A stretch of DNA of 17,020 nucleotides from JBBKXP01 sp038251315. Its GTDB lineage: Bacteria > Pseudomonadota > Alphaproteobacteria > Rhodobacterales > Rhodobacteraceae. Below are positions 1 to 6,701 of this stretch, piece after piece (positions within the stretch are counted from its first letter, which is position 1; every line of letters starts with the position of its first letter). A model generated the notes under the pieces. It made no database searches and had not been told where the DNA came from. It was given only the letters and a program-made list of their open reading frames with translations. The position numbers and the translations under genes were made by a program. The DNA lies in contig JBBSBK010000082.1 of the NCBI GenBank assembly GCA_038251315.1, positions 1-17,020 on the forward strand, written 5' to 3'.

Positions 1-1873
1 CGTTGTCGTCGTCGAACAGATATTCGGCGACCGCCTTGGTCAGTTCGGTCTTGCCGACGCCGGTTGGCCCCAGAAACAGAAAACTGCCCAAAGGCCGCCC
101 TTCGTCGTTCAACCCGGCCCGCGCGCGACGCACAGCATTCGACACCGCCCGCACCGCCGATTTCTGGCCGATCACGCGCTTGCCCAACTCTTCTTCCATC
201 CGCAGCAGCTTTTCGCGCTCGCCTTCCAGCATCCGGCTGGTCGGAATCCCGGTCCAGCGTTCGACCACCTCGGCGATCTGTTCGGGGCGTACCGCCTCTT
301 CGACCATCAGATCGCTCGTGGTTTCAGCCTCGGCCAGCTTGCGTTCGAGGTCAGGAATCACGCCATAAGACAGCTCGCCCGCCTTGGCGAGGTTGCCTTC
401 ACGCTTGGCAATCTCCAACTGCGCCCGCGCATGATCCAGCTTTTCCTTGAGGTTGCGCGACCCCTCCAGCTTGTCTCGCTCGGCCTGCCATTTGGCGGTC
501 ATCTCGGCCGACCGTTCCATGACATCGGCCAGTTCCTTCTCGATCTTGGCGAGCCGGTCCTTGGACGCCGCATCGTCCTCTTTCTTCAGAGCCTCGGCCT
601 CGATCTGCTTTTGCAGGATGTCGCGGTCCAACGCATCCAAAGCTTCGGGTTTCGAATCCACCTCCATCCGCAACCGCGACGCGGCTTCATCCATCAGGTC
701 GATCGCCTTGTCGGGCAGAAACCGGTCGGTGATATAGCGGTGCGACAGGGTCGCCGCCGCGACCAACGCCGAATCCGAAATCCGCACCCCGTGGTGCAGT
801 TCATACTTTTCCTTGATCCCGCGCAGGATACTGATGGTATCCTCGACGGTGGGTTCTTCGACCAGAATAGGCTGGAAACGGCGGGCAAGGGCCGCGTCCT
901 TTTCCACATACTTCCGGTATTCATCCAGGGTCGTCGCACCGATACAGTGCAACTCACCCCGCGCCAGCGCTGGTTTGATGAGGTTCGCCGCATCCATCGC
1001 ACCGTCCGCCTTGCCCGCGCCGACCAGCGTGTGCATTTCGTCGATGAACAGGATAATCTCGCCCGCCGCATCCTCGATTTCCTTCAACACGGCCTTCAGC
1101 CGCTCTTCGAACTCGCCGCGATACTTGGCCCCGGCGATCAGCGCACCCATGTCGAGCGCCATCAGCCGCTTGTTACGCAAACTTTCCGGCACATCACCGC
1201 TGACGATGCGCAGCGCCAGCCCTTCGGCAATCGCCGTCTTGCCGACACCGGGTTCACCGATCAGTACCGGGTTGTTCTTGGTGCGACGCGACAGCACCTG
1301 CATCGACCGGCGAATTTCCTCGTCACGGCCAATGATCGGGTCGATCTTGCCCTGCTCAGCGGCCTCGGTCAGATCGCGGGCGTATTTCTTCAGCGCGTCA
1401 TAGCCGTCCTCGGCGCTGGCCGAATCCGCAGTGCGCCCCTTGCGAATGTCATTGATCGCGGAATTCAGCGTTTGCGGCGTCACCTTGCCTGCATCCAGCG
1501 CGTCCTTGGCCTTGGATTTCACCATCGCCAGCGCCATCAGCATGCGTTCAACCGGCACGAAACTGTCACCGGCCTTTTTCGCCAGCGTCTCGGCCTCGTC
1601 CAACACCTTGCCGGTCAGGCTGTCCATAAAGACCTGCCCGTCACCACCGCCAACCTTGGCCTGCTTGGAAACGGCCAGATCGACGGCTTCGCGCACCCGC
1701 ACGGCGTCACCACCGGACCGGGCAATCAGATTGGCCGCCAACCCCTGATCGTCGTCCATCAAGGCCTTGAGAAGGTGTTCGGGGGTCAACCGCTGATGGC
1801 TTTCGCGCATCGCGATGGTCTGGGCCGCCTGCACGAATCCGCGCGAGCGTTCGGTGAACTTTTCCAGGTTCAT
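1..1873 (-). CDS. clpB: ClpB disaggregase chaperone (partial, C-terminus beyond the left edge)
   Basis: Hsp100 AAA+ disaggregase that works with DnaK/DnaJ/GrpE to pull polypeptides out of cytosolic aggregates. About 624 residues are visible of the roughly 870 usual for the family. In order: a Clp N-domain (about 1-145, with the ESHQ-LTPEHLL segment), NBD1 with Walker A GEPGVGKT near residue 205 and Walker B ILFIDEMHTL, the long charged coiled-coil middle domain characteristic of ClpB (about 400-525), and the start of NBD2 with Walker A GPTGVGKTE near residue 602. The rest of NBD2 lies outside the window. The start at 1873 is set by the MNLEKFTERSRG N-terminus and by an AAGGAGAG Shine-Dalgarno six bases upstream. 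A heat-shock-type promoter sits 77-105 bases upstream. There is no frame break. Identity is near certain from the middle domain and the two P-loops. Confidence 0.98.
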   Translation of the reverse strand, partial: MNLEKFTERSRGFVQAAQTIAMRESHQRLTPEHLLKALMDDDQGLAANLIARSGGDAVRVREAVDLAVSKQAKVGGGDGQVFMDSLTGKVLDEAETLAKKAGDSFVPVERMLMALAMVKSKAKDALDAGKVTPQTLNSAINDIRKGRTADSASAEDGYDALKKYARDLTEAAEQGKIDPIIGRDEEIRRSMQVLSRRTKNNPVLIGEPGVGKTAIAEGLALRIVSGDVPESLRNKRLMALDMGALIAGAKYRGEFEERLKAVLKEIEDAAGEIILFIDEMHTLVGAGKADGAMDAANLIKPALARGELHCIGATTLDEYRKYVEKDAALARRFQPILVEEPTVEDTISILRGIKEKYELHHGVRISDSALVAAATLSHRYITDRFLPDKAIDLMDEAASRLRMEVDSKPEALDALDRDILQKQIEAEALKKEDDAASKDRLAKIEKELADVMERSAEMTAKWQAERDKLEGSRNLKEKLDHARAQLEIAKREGNLAKAGELSYGVIPDLERKLAEAETTSDLMVEEAVRPEQIAEVVERWTGIPTSRMLEGEREKLLRMEEELGKRVIGQKSAVRAVSNAVRRARAGLNDEGRPLGSFLFLGPTGVGKTELTKAVAEYLFDDDN

Positions 1874-1949
1874 GTCGTCTCTCCTTGATAAAGCACCCCG
1901 ATTGGGATCGCCCGCATCTGCGGCACGCCCCCGATGGGCCTTGCTCACT

Positions 1950-1978
1950 AAATGGGAACCAGTGCCTTGCGATGCAAG
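1950..1978 (-). promoter_or_regulatory. Sigma-32 (RpoH)-type heat-shock promoter for clpB
   Basis: Read on the minus strand, CTTGCAT (1978-1972), 14 bases and TCCCATTT (1957-1950) match the heat-shock consensus CTTGAAA-N12-14-CCCCATNT at most informative positions. The predicted start of transcription, about 1943, leaves a leader of about 70 bases before clpB. The -35 element lies inside an inverted repeat, CTTGC-GAT-GCAAG (1966-1978). ClpB is a classic RpoH target, so site and gene agree. Confidence 0.72.
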
Positions 1979-1987
1979 ATCCACGTC

Positions 1988-2016
1988 TTGACAGCCAAGG
2001 ACGCGCCAACCAAGAG
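1988..2016 (+). promoter_or_regulatory. Possible housekeeping promoter for pyrF
   Basis: A perfect TTGACA -35 hexamer (1988-1993) stands about 17 bases before a poor -10 candidate (CAAGAG, 2011-2016). Transcription would start near 2023, giving a short leader to the GTG at 2045. The -35 is convincing but the -10 is not, so confidence is moderate. It would fire away from the clpB promoter in the same 171-base gap. Confidence 0.4.
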
Positions 2017-2044
2017 GTGACAAACAGCACGCGAGGCACCGTCA

Positions 2045-2770
2045 GTGACCACCCCTGCCGACGACCGCCTGATTGTCGCCCTTGACGTGCCCGATGTGCT
2101 TGCGGGGCTGAGACTGGCCGAAAACCTTGGCGATACCGTCAGTTTTTACAAGATCGGGCTGGGGATGCTGACCGGCGGCGGGCTTGCGCTGGCCAACGAG
2201 CTGAAAGACGCGATGGGCAAGCGCATCTTTCTGGATATGAAATTCTTCGACATCGGCGCGACGGTGACGGCAGCGGTCCGCGGTGTGGCGCAGTTCAACC
2301 TTGACCTGCTGACGGTGCATGGTGACCCCCATGTGGTGCGCGCCGCGCGTGACGGGGCGGCGGGGTCCGGGATGAAAATTCTTGCGGTGACGATCCTGAC
2401 CTCGCTCGACCGCGCCGATCTGGATGCCGGGTTGATGAAACCGGGCAATATCGGCGATCTGGTGCAGGAACGCGCCGGGCTTGCGTTCGATGCCGGGGCC
2501 GACGGCGTTATCTGTTCCCCGCATGAGGCGGCGATGATCCGTGCCCTGCCGGAATCGGTGGGCAAGCTGATCGTCACCCCCGGCGTGCGTCCGGCAGGCG
2601 CCGATCTGGGCGACCAGAAACGGGTGATGACCCCGGCACAGGCGATGGCCAACGGGGCCGATCATGTCGTCGTCGGGCGGCCGATCTGGCAGGCGGCTGA
2701 CCCGCGCGCTGCGGCACTGGCGATCCGGGCCGAAATGTCCGCCCCACAGGCAATGCGCCCGAACGCCTGA
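2045..2770 (+). CDS. pyrF: Orotidine 5'-phosphate decarboxylase
   Basis: Catalyses the last step of de novo UMP synthesis, OMP to UMP plus CO2, in the cytosol. The 241-residue protein is of normal length for the bacterial PyrF group. It shows the family landmarks: substrate-binding Asp in VALDVP (D14), YKIG (K36), the catalytic array DMKFFD (D64, K66, D69), and the phosphate-gripping elements TPGVRP (178-183) and VVGRPI (209-214). It begins with GTG at 2045, the only start that gives the normal N-terminus; the Shine-Dalgarno is weak (GAGG region). It is divergent from clpB and followed after 95 bases by a small orphan gene on the same strand, possibly in one transcript ending at the 3138-3176 terminator. 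Function is secure. Confidence 0.97.
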   Translation: MTTPADDRLIVALDVPDVLAGLRLAENLGDTVSFYKIGLGMLTGGGLALANELKDAMGKRIFLDMKFFDIGATVTAAVRGVAQFNLDLLTVHGDPHVVRAARDGAAGSGMKILAVTILTSLDRADLDAGLMKPGNIGDLVQERAGLAFDAGADGVICSPHEAAMIRALPESVGKLIVTPGVRPAGADLGDQKRVMTPAQAMANGADHVVVGRPIWQAADPRAAALAIRAEMSAPQAMRPNA

Positions 2771-2865
2771 AAACGGGGGTTCTGCGAAATATCTGTACCA
2801 CACGGGAACTATTTCTTCACGCCGCTCGTTTCTATTGCAAGCGAGCAAGATGAAAGGGTTCTGAC

Positions 2866-3063
2866 ATGCAGACCATCAAGATCGGCACCGTCCACTACAA
2901 TGCAAAATCCGGCGCTTTCGAGGCGCGGGTCGATATTGCCCGCAACGACCGCACATTCCGCTATCCCTGTGCCTTGACCGGCCCCGCATCAATGGATGCG
3001 CCGCAAGTTATCGCAGGTCTTCAGCGTCAGGCCCTGCGCATGTCCGACACGCCGATGAACTGA
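2866..3063 (+). CDS. Small conserved-looking hypothetical protein (65 aa)
   Basis: I do not recognise a family. The 65-residue protein starts MQTIKIGTVHYN, is soluble-looking and has no signal peptide or membrane segment. Its alternating N-terminal pattern (IKIGTVHYN, FEARVDIAR, RTFRYPCAL) suggests a small beta-sheet of about four strands, followed by one C-terminal amphipathic helix (MDAPQVIAGLQRQALRMS). It is likely a real gene because codon use looks like its neighbours, an AGGG element lies upstream of the ATG, and a very strong terminator follows the stop. It sits 95 bases after pyrF and may be co-transcribed. A short inverted repeat (GCTCG...CGAGC, 2824-2846) precedes it. Function unknown. 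Confidence 0.7.
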   Translation: MQTIKIGTVHYNAKSGAFEARVDIARNDRTFRYPCALTGPASMDAPQVIAGLQRQALRMSDTPMN

Positions 3064-3077
3064 CCCCAGTTTCCCCC

Positions 3078-3129
3078 GCAGGTCCGTGGCCCGCAAACTG
3101 TCCCTCGACGGCCCACATCTACGACCTGC
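3078..3129 (+). other. Stem-loop in the 3' untranslated region before the terminator
   Basis: A seven-base perfect stem (GCAGGTC 3078-3084 with GACCTGC 3123-3129) encloses a second imperfect pairing (GTGGCC with GGCCCAC). It lies between the stop codon of the 65-residue gene and the rho-independent terminator. It could be a 3'-UTR structure or part of a small RNA; the sequence alone does not say which. Confidence 0.4.
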
Positions 3130-3137
3130 AATACCTG

Positions 3138-3176
3138 ACCCGGTGCAGACCACGCGTCTGTCACCGGGTTTTTTTT
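3138..3176 (+). terminator. Strong rho-independent terminator
   Basis: ACCCGGTG (3138-3145) pairs perfectly with CACCGGGT (3162-3169). An inner stem CAGAC/GTCTG stacks on it, interrupted by a single bulged T, and eight T residues follow (3169-3176). It ends the pyrF/65-residue transcript directly in front of the convergent nfeD stop at 3180. Confidence 0.93.
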
Positions 3177-3179
3177 GGC

Positions 3180-3458
3180 CTAATCGTTCACGTCGCGGTG
3201 CCAGATTTTGACCTGACCTTCTTTCAGCCCAAAAACGCGGCGCAGCCCAAGATAAGCCAGCAGCGACAACACCGCGAAGATCACCAGCGAAACAGGCAAG
3301 CCCAACCCGGACAGTCCCAAAAGCACTAACAAACCCAAAGCGAATGCGCCGATGGCAAAGCCAAGAAAAATATAGCCCGGCACCAACACTTCGAGCGTTA
3401 CCATCACCAGCGCCGCCGACATCCAGACCCACCACAACTGCCACAGCGGTTCGGTCAT
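3180..3458 (-). CDS. Short NfeD-family membrane protein
   Basis: A 92-residue membrane protein of the NfeD-like family, the usual partner of SPFH/stomatin proteins in membrane microdomain organisation or quality control. It has hydrophobic segments at about residues 5-22, 28-48 and 52-70, with the family-typical run TLEVLVPGYIFLGFAIGA. It ends in a soluble KEGQVKIWHRDVND tail. The C-terminal OB-fold domain of longer NfeD proteins is absent; this short form is what I recall for Rhodobacterales, so it is probably not a truncation. Its ATG (3458-3456) shares one base with the TGA of the SPFH gene (TGATG), which implies translational coupling. No internal break is seen. Confidence 0.85.
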   Translation of the reverse strand: MTEPLWQLWWVWMSAALVMVTLEVLVPGYIFLGFAIGAFALGLLVLLGLSGLGLPVSLVIFAVLSLLAYLGLRRVFGLKEGQVKIWHRDVND

Positions 3459-4351
3459 CAGGATTTTCCCTTCAACAGGTTGAACGCATTGCCAAACGCC
3501 TCCAACGCACTTGCGGGCAGGATGATCGTCTGTTTGCCCGCGCCATTCCCCAATGAATTCAACGCTTTGACCTGTTCCAACGCAATCTGGTATTGCGCCG
3601 CCTCGATCCCGTTAACGGCAATCGCTTCGGCCACCACGCCGGTCGCATAGGCTTCGGCGTCGGCGGTGATGCGGCGGGCCTTGGCGACCTGTTCGGCGGC
3701 ATACAACTCGGCGTCGGCACTCAGTTCGACCGCCCGCTTTTTCCCCTCAGCCTCGGTCACTTGCGCCCGCCGCGCCCGTTCGGCGTTCAGCTGCTGCAAC
3801 ATCGCCGCACGGGTCGCCTGATCCAGATTGACGTCCAGGATTTCGGCGCGCGTCACCTCGATCCCCCAATCGTCGACCTGATTGGCAACCTGTTCGCGCA
3901 CCGCGTTAATCAGGCTGCTGCGGTTGGCCTGCACCTGATCAAGCTCCATCCGGCCAATTTCCGACCGAACGATCCCGGCAACGGTGGTGGCAATGGCGGC
4001 ATCGACATCGCGGATCCGATAGACCGTCTTTTCAGGTTCGATGATCCGGTAGAAAACGCTCGTTTCGACCTGCACCAGCACGTTGTCGGACGTGATGGCA
4101 TCTTGCGTCATAGACGGCAACTGGCGTTCCAGGATCGAAATCCGGTGCGCCACGCGATCAAGGAATGGCACGATAAAATTGATGCCCGGCCCCAGAACCG
4201 CCCGCAGGCGCCCCAACCGTTCGACCACGAATTTCTGGCTTTGCGGCACGATACGCACGCCCGCCATGATCGTGATGATGATAAAGGCTGCCAGCAGCAG
4301 CAGAAACAGGTTCTGGCCCAGAAAATTGGTCACGATGTCCTCGATTTGCAT
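3458..4351 (-). CDS. SPFH/stomatin-family membrane protein (QmcA-like)
   Basis: A 297-residue membrane-anchored SPFH (band 7) protein of the QmcA/stomatin group. These oligomerise at the inner membrane and are linked to membrane microdomains and regulation of FtsH or other proteases. One N-terminal transmembrane helix (about 14-33) is followed by IVPQSQKFVVERLGR, typical of the SPFH entry. Then come the SPFH core (LPSMTQDAITSDNV, DWGIEVTRAEILDV) and a long Ala/Glu-rich helical region (about 190-265, ERARRAQVTEAEGKK). The start at 4351 is preferred over an upstream ATG at 4393 because it lies just before the membrane helix and has AGGA at good spacing. It is the first gene of a two-gene unit with nfeD. 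Confidence 0.93.
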   Translation of the reverse strand: MQIEDIVTNFLGQNLFLLLLAAFIIITIMAGVRIVPQSQKFVVERLGRLRAVLGPGINFIVPFLDRVAHRISILERQLPSMTQDAITSDNVLVQVETSVFYRIIEPEKTVYRIRDVDAAIATTVAGIVRSEIGRMELDQVQANRSSLINAVREQVANQVDDWGIEVTRAEILDVNLDQATRAAMLQQLNAERARRAQVTEAEGKKRAVELSADAELYAAEQVAKARRITADAEAYATGVVAEAIAVNGIEAAQYQIALEQVKALNSLGNGAGKQTIILPASALEAFGNAFNLLKGKS

Positions 4352-4379
4352 AAACGGTGTCCTACAAAGTCTCGTGACG

Positions 4380-4408
4380 CAGATAGCGTGCAACAGGTCA
4401 TTTTTGAA
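4380..4408 (-). promoter_or_regulatory. Possible promoter for the SPFH-nfeD unit
   Basis: On the minus strand TTCAAA (4408-4403), 17 bases and TATCTG (4385-4380) give a fair sigma-70-type match. Transcription would start about 22 bases before the ATG at 4351, leaving room for its AGGA ribosome-binding site. The hexamers match only four and three of six consensus positions. Confidence 0.35.
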
Positions 4409-4453
4409 GGGTCAATCGACGACCCGAGGTTTCCGCGACAATCCAATCCCTGC

Positions 4454-4465
4454 TATACCACGGCC
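4454..4465 (+). promoter_or_regulatory. Possible -10 element giving a leaderless dinB transcript
   Basis: TATACC (4454-4459) lies only seven bases before the dinB ATG, where a transcript start would fall almost on the initiation codon. No ribosome-binding site is visible between them. The matching -35 (TTCCGC, 17 bases upstream) is poor, so this is a suggestion only. Confidence 0.3.
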
Positions 4466-5719
4466 ATGCCAGCCCTTTGCCGCGCCTGCCTGACGACCTT
4501 TGATGCCGGCACCCGTTGCCCGGCCTGCCGGTCGCCGCGCGTCACGACACATCCCGAGCTACTGACCCTGTCGATCGCCCACATGGATTGCGACGCCTTT
4601 TATGCCTCGGTGGAGAAGCGTGACAATCCCAGCCTCGCCGACAAACCCGTCATCATCGGCGGGGGCCACCGGGGTGTGGTATCGACGGCCTGCTATGTGG
4701 CGCGGATCAAGGGCGTGAAATCGGCGATGCCGATGTTTCAGGCGCTGAAACTCTGCCCCGACGCCGTCGTGGTGAAGCCGCGCATGGCCGCCTACGTCGA
4801 AGCGTCGCGGGCGGTGCGGGCATTGATGGACGAACTGACGCCCGTGGTCGAACCGCTGTCGCTGGACGAGGCGTTTCTGGACCTGACCGGGACCGCCCGA
4901 CTGCACGGCGTGCCCCCGGCGGTGATGCTGGCACGGCTGACAAGACGGATGCAGGACGAGTTGGGGCTGACCGGGTCGATCGGCCTGTCCCACAACAAAT
5001 TCCTCGCCAAGGTCGCGTCCGACCTCGACAAACCGCGCGGCTTTTCCGTCATCGGACAGGCCGAAACGATCGATTTTCTGGCGCCCCGGCCCGTCCGGCT
5101 GATCTGGGGGATCGGCCCTGCGGCGCAGGCAAGCCTTGATGCCGCAGGTATCCGCACATTCACCGACCTGCTGCGTTGGGACCGGCGCGATCTGGGCGAC
5201 AGGTTCGGCAGCATGGGTGATCGACTGTGGCACCTTGCGCGCGGACAGGACGCGCGGCGGGTGTCGGCCAACGCACCTGTCAAATCGCTGTCCAACGAAA
5301 CCACGTTCAACGACGATACCGCCGATCCCGATATCCTTGACGGGCACATCTGGCGGCTGGCCGAACAGGTCAGCGGGCGGGCCAAGGCCAAGGACAAGGC
5401 GGGACGGGTAGTGGCGCTGAAACTTAAACGCGCGAACTTTTCGCTGATCAGCAAACGCCAGTCTCTGCACCACCCGACCCAAACCTGCGACACGATCTAC
5501 CGCACCGCCCGCGCCCTTTTCGATCAGGTCGCCGATCAGGGGCCCTTCCGGCTGATCGGCGTCGGGATCAGCGAGATCGGCAGCGCCACCGGGGCAGACC
5601 GCGAGGGCGATTTGCTCGACCCTGACGCAGGCAAACGGGCGAAAGCCGAATGGGCCGCCGACAGTATCCGCGCCCGGTTCGGCAAGGGCGCCATCGTCAG
5701 AGGGAGGGCGCTTCGGTAA
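4466..5719 (+). CDS. dinB: Y-family DNA polymerase IV with N-terminal zinc ribbon
   Basis: Translesion DNA polymerase of the DinB family, which bypasses damaged template bases without proofreading. The 417-residue protein carries the palm metal ligands: the first Asp of MDCDAF (D41) and the pair in LSLDEAFLD (D134, E135). It also has the aromatic steric gate (Y46), the fingers/thumb helix-hairpin-helix region (IWGIGPAAQASLDAAGI) and a C-terminal little-finger domain ending about residue 375. Before the polymerase core is a 30-residue extension with CRAC and CPAC (Cys 5, 8, 18, 21), a likely zinc ribbon; it fixes the start at 4466. The frame stays open far upstream, but that part is antisense to the SPFH gene. 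No Shine-Dalgarno precedes the ATG, and I see no GTTC-N7-GTTC LexA box in the 114-base gap. Confidence 0.95.
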   Translation: MPALCRACLTTFDAGTRCPACRSPRVTTHPELLTLSIAHMDCDAFYASVEKRDNPSLADKPVIIGGGHRGVVSTACYVARIKGVKSAMPMFQALKLCPDAVVVKPRMAAYVEASRAVRALMDELTPVVEPLSLDEAFLDLTGTARLHGVPPAVMLARLTRRMQDELGLTGSIGLSHNKFLAKVASDLDKPRGFSVIGQAETIDFLAPRPVRLIWGIGPAAQASLDAAGIRTFTDLLRWDRRDLGDRFGSMGDRLWHLARGQDARRVSANAPVKSLSNETTFNDDTADPDILDGHIWRLAEQVSGRAKAKDKAGRVVALKLKRANFSLISKRQSLHHPTQTCDTIYRTARALFDQVADQGPFRLIGVGISEIGSATGADREGDLLDPDAGKRAKAEWAADSIRARFGKGAIVRGRALR

Positions 5720-5743
5720 TTGGGTCCAAGACCCAAAGTTTTT
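5720..5743 (+). terminator. Rho-independent terminator of dinB
   Basis: TTGGGTC (5720-5726) and GACCCAA (5730-5736) form a perfect seven-base stem with loop CAA, followed by AG and five T residues (5739-5743). It begins directly after the dinB stop and ends just before the stop of the convergent hydrolase gene. Confidence 0.75.
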
Positions 5744-5747
5744 CCGG

Positions 5748-6584
5748 TCAGTCGATAAAGGCGCGGATCGCTGCGGTGTATTCGTCTGGCGCCTGTAGCA
5801 TGGCAAAATGGCTGACCCCGGGCAGTATGACCAGTTGGGCCCCCGGTATGACCTCAGCCATATGCTCCGTATGGGCCCGCAAGATCGCTTCGTCATATTC
5901 GCCCACGACAATGGCGACAGGAACTGAAATGGCCGCGACCTGCGCATCGGACCAATTCGGCTGGGTTGCCCACATATCGGAAATTTGGGCGACAAAGGCG
6001 TCAAACTGGTCCGGAGTTGGCGACAGCCGGGCATAGTCCACGGCCATCTTGCCAATATACGCCCCGAACACCGCATCTTCCGCGACGCTGGGGTCGACGC
6101 CGTCGGTCGTTATATTGGCTGCGTGGGCAAAGACTGCGTTCAGGCGTTCGGGATGGGTCATCGCCATGTCCAGCCCGATGATGCCGCCGTCGGACCAACC
6201 GACCAGGTCAACCTTGGTGATCCCCAGAACATCCAGCAGGGCGACGTAATCCTTGGTCATCAGGTCGTAGCCGAAAGGGTCGGCATTGCGGCTCGACCGA
6301 CCGTGGCCTCGACTGTCAGCGACGATGACCAGATGATCGGTCATGAGGTCAGCCACCTGATTGGCCCACAGATCGGCATGGCCCAGGCCACCGTGGATCA
6401 GCAACACCGGATCGCCCGCGCCGAATGTCGCGTAATACATGTTGATACCGTTGACCTCGGCCATGCCTTGGCTGGCGGGGGTCGGCATGGCGGGGGCGTC
6501 GGGGACGGACATCCATCGGTCCTGCGCCATCACGGGACTGGCCATCAGGCCAAGCATTGGGAGGATCACAGCAAAGTTGCGCAT
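5748..6584 (-). CDS. Exported alpha/beta-fold hydrolase
   Basis: A 278-residue alpha/beta hydrolase with an N-terminal signal peptide (MRNFAVILPMLGLMASPVMA, cleavage after VMA), so probably periplasmic. The fold is clear: oxyanion-hole motif LLIHGGLGH (62-69), nucleophile elbow GWSDG with Ser131, the acid Asp231 in VVGEYDE, and His259 in GVSHFAM. This is a complete catalytic triad in normal order and spacing. The substrate cannot be read from sequence; esterase, lactonase or haloperoxidase-like annotation would all fit. An SD-like GGAGA lies close to the ATG. A six-base hairpin (6605-6620) sits in its leader. The amidohydrolase gene lies 117 bases upstream on the same strand, so the two could share a transcript or this gene may use its own promoter. 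Confidence 0.88.
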   Translation of the reverse strand: MRNFAVILPMLGLMASPVMAQDRWMSVPDAPAMPTPASQGMAEVNGINMYYATFGAGDPVLLIHGGLGHADLWANQVADLMTDHLVIVADSRGHGRSSRNADPFGYDLMTKDYVALLDVLGITKVDLVGWSDGGIIGLDMAMTHPERLNAVFAHAANITTDGVDPSVAEDAVFGAYIGKMAVDYARLSPTPDQFDAFVAQISDMWATQPNWSDAQVAAISVPVAIVVGEYDEAILRAHTEHMAEVIPGAQLVILPGVSHFAMLQAPDEYTAAIRAFID

Positions 6585-6632
6585 TGTCGTCTCCGGTTTC
6601 TGCCCGACACCCGCGTGTCGATTCCTTCCATA

Positions 6633-6661
6633 ACCTTAGTCAGCAAAGAAGCGATCCTCAA
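6633..6661 (-). promoter_or_regulatory. Weak promoter candidate for the exported hydrolase
   Basis: On the minus strand TTGAGG (6661-6656), 17 bases and TAAGGT (6638-6633) stand about 50 bases before the hydrolase ATG. Only seven of twelve consensus bases match. A hairpin (CGACAC/GTGTCG, 6605-6620) would lie in the leader. Confidence 0.25.
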
Positions 6662-6701
6662 GGGCCGTGCGCTGCGCTGACATGGGTTTCAGCCCATCCC
6701 C

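Noticed and set aside
431..1888. Long plus-strand open frame of 485 codons
   Set aside because: It is exactly antisense to clpB, shows no family motif and is explained by GC-rich codon bias.
2042..2848. Minus-strand open frame of 268 codons over pyrF
   Set aside because: Antisense shadow of pyrF, Arg/His-rich with no motif.
3593..4465. Upstream extension of the dinB reading frame by 291 codons
   Set aside because: It is antisense to the SPFH gene, while the zinc-ribbon start at 4466 gives a sensible protein.
4559..6076. Minus-strand open frame of 505 codons over dinB
   Set aside because: Antisense shadow of dinB and out of frame with the exported hydrolase; low-complexity Arg/Pro/Gly-rich product.
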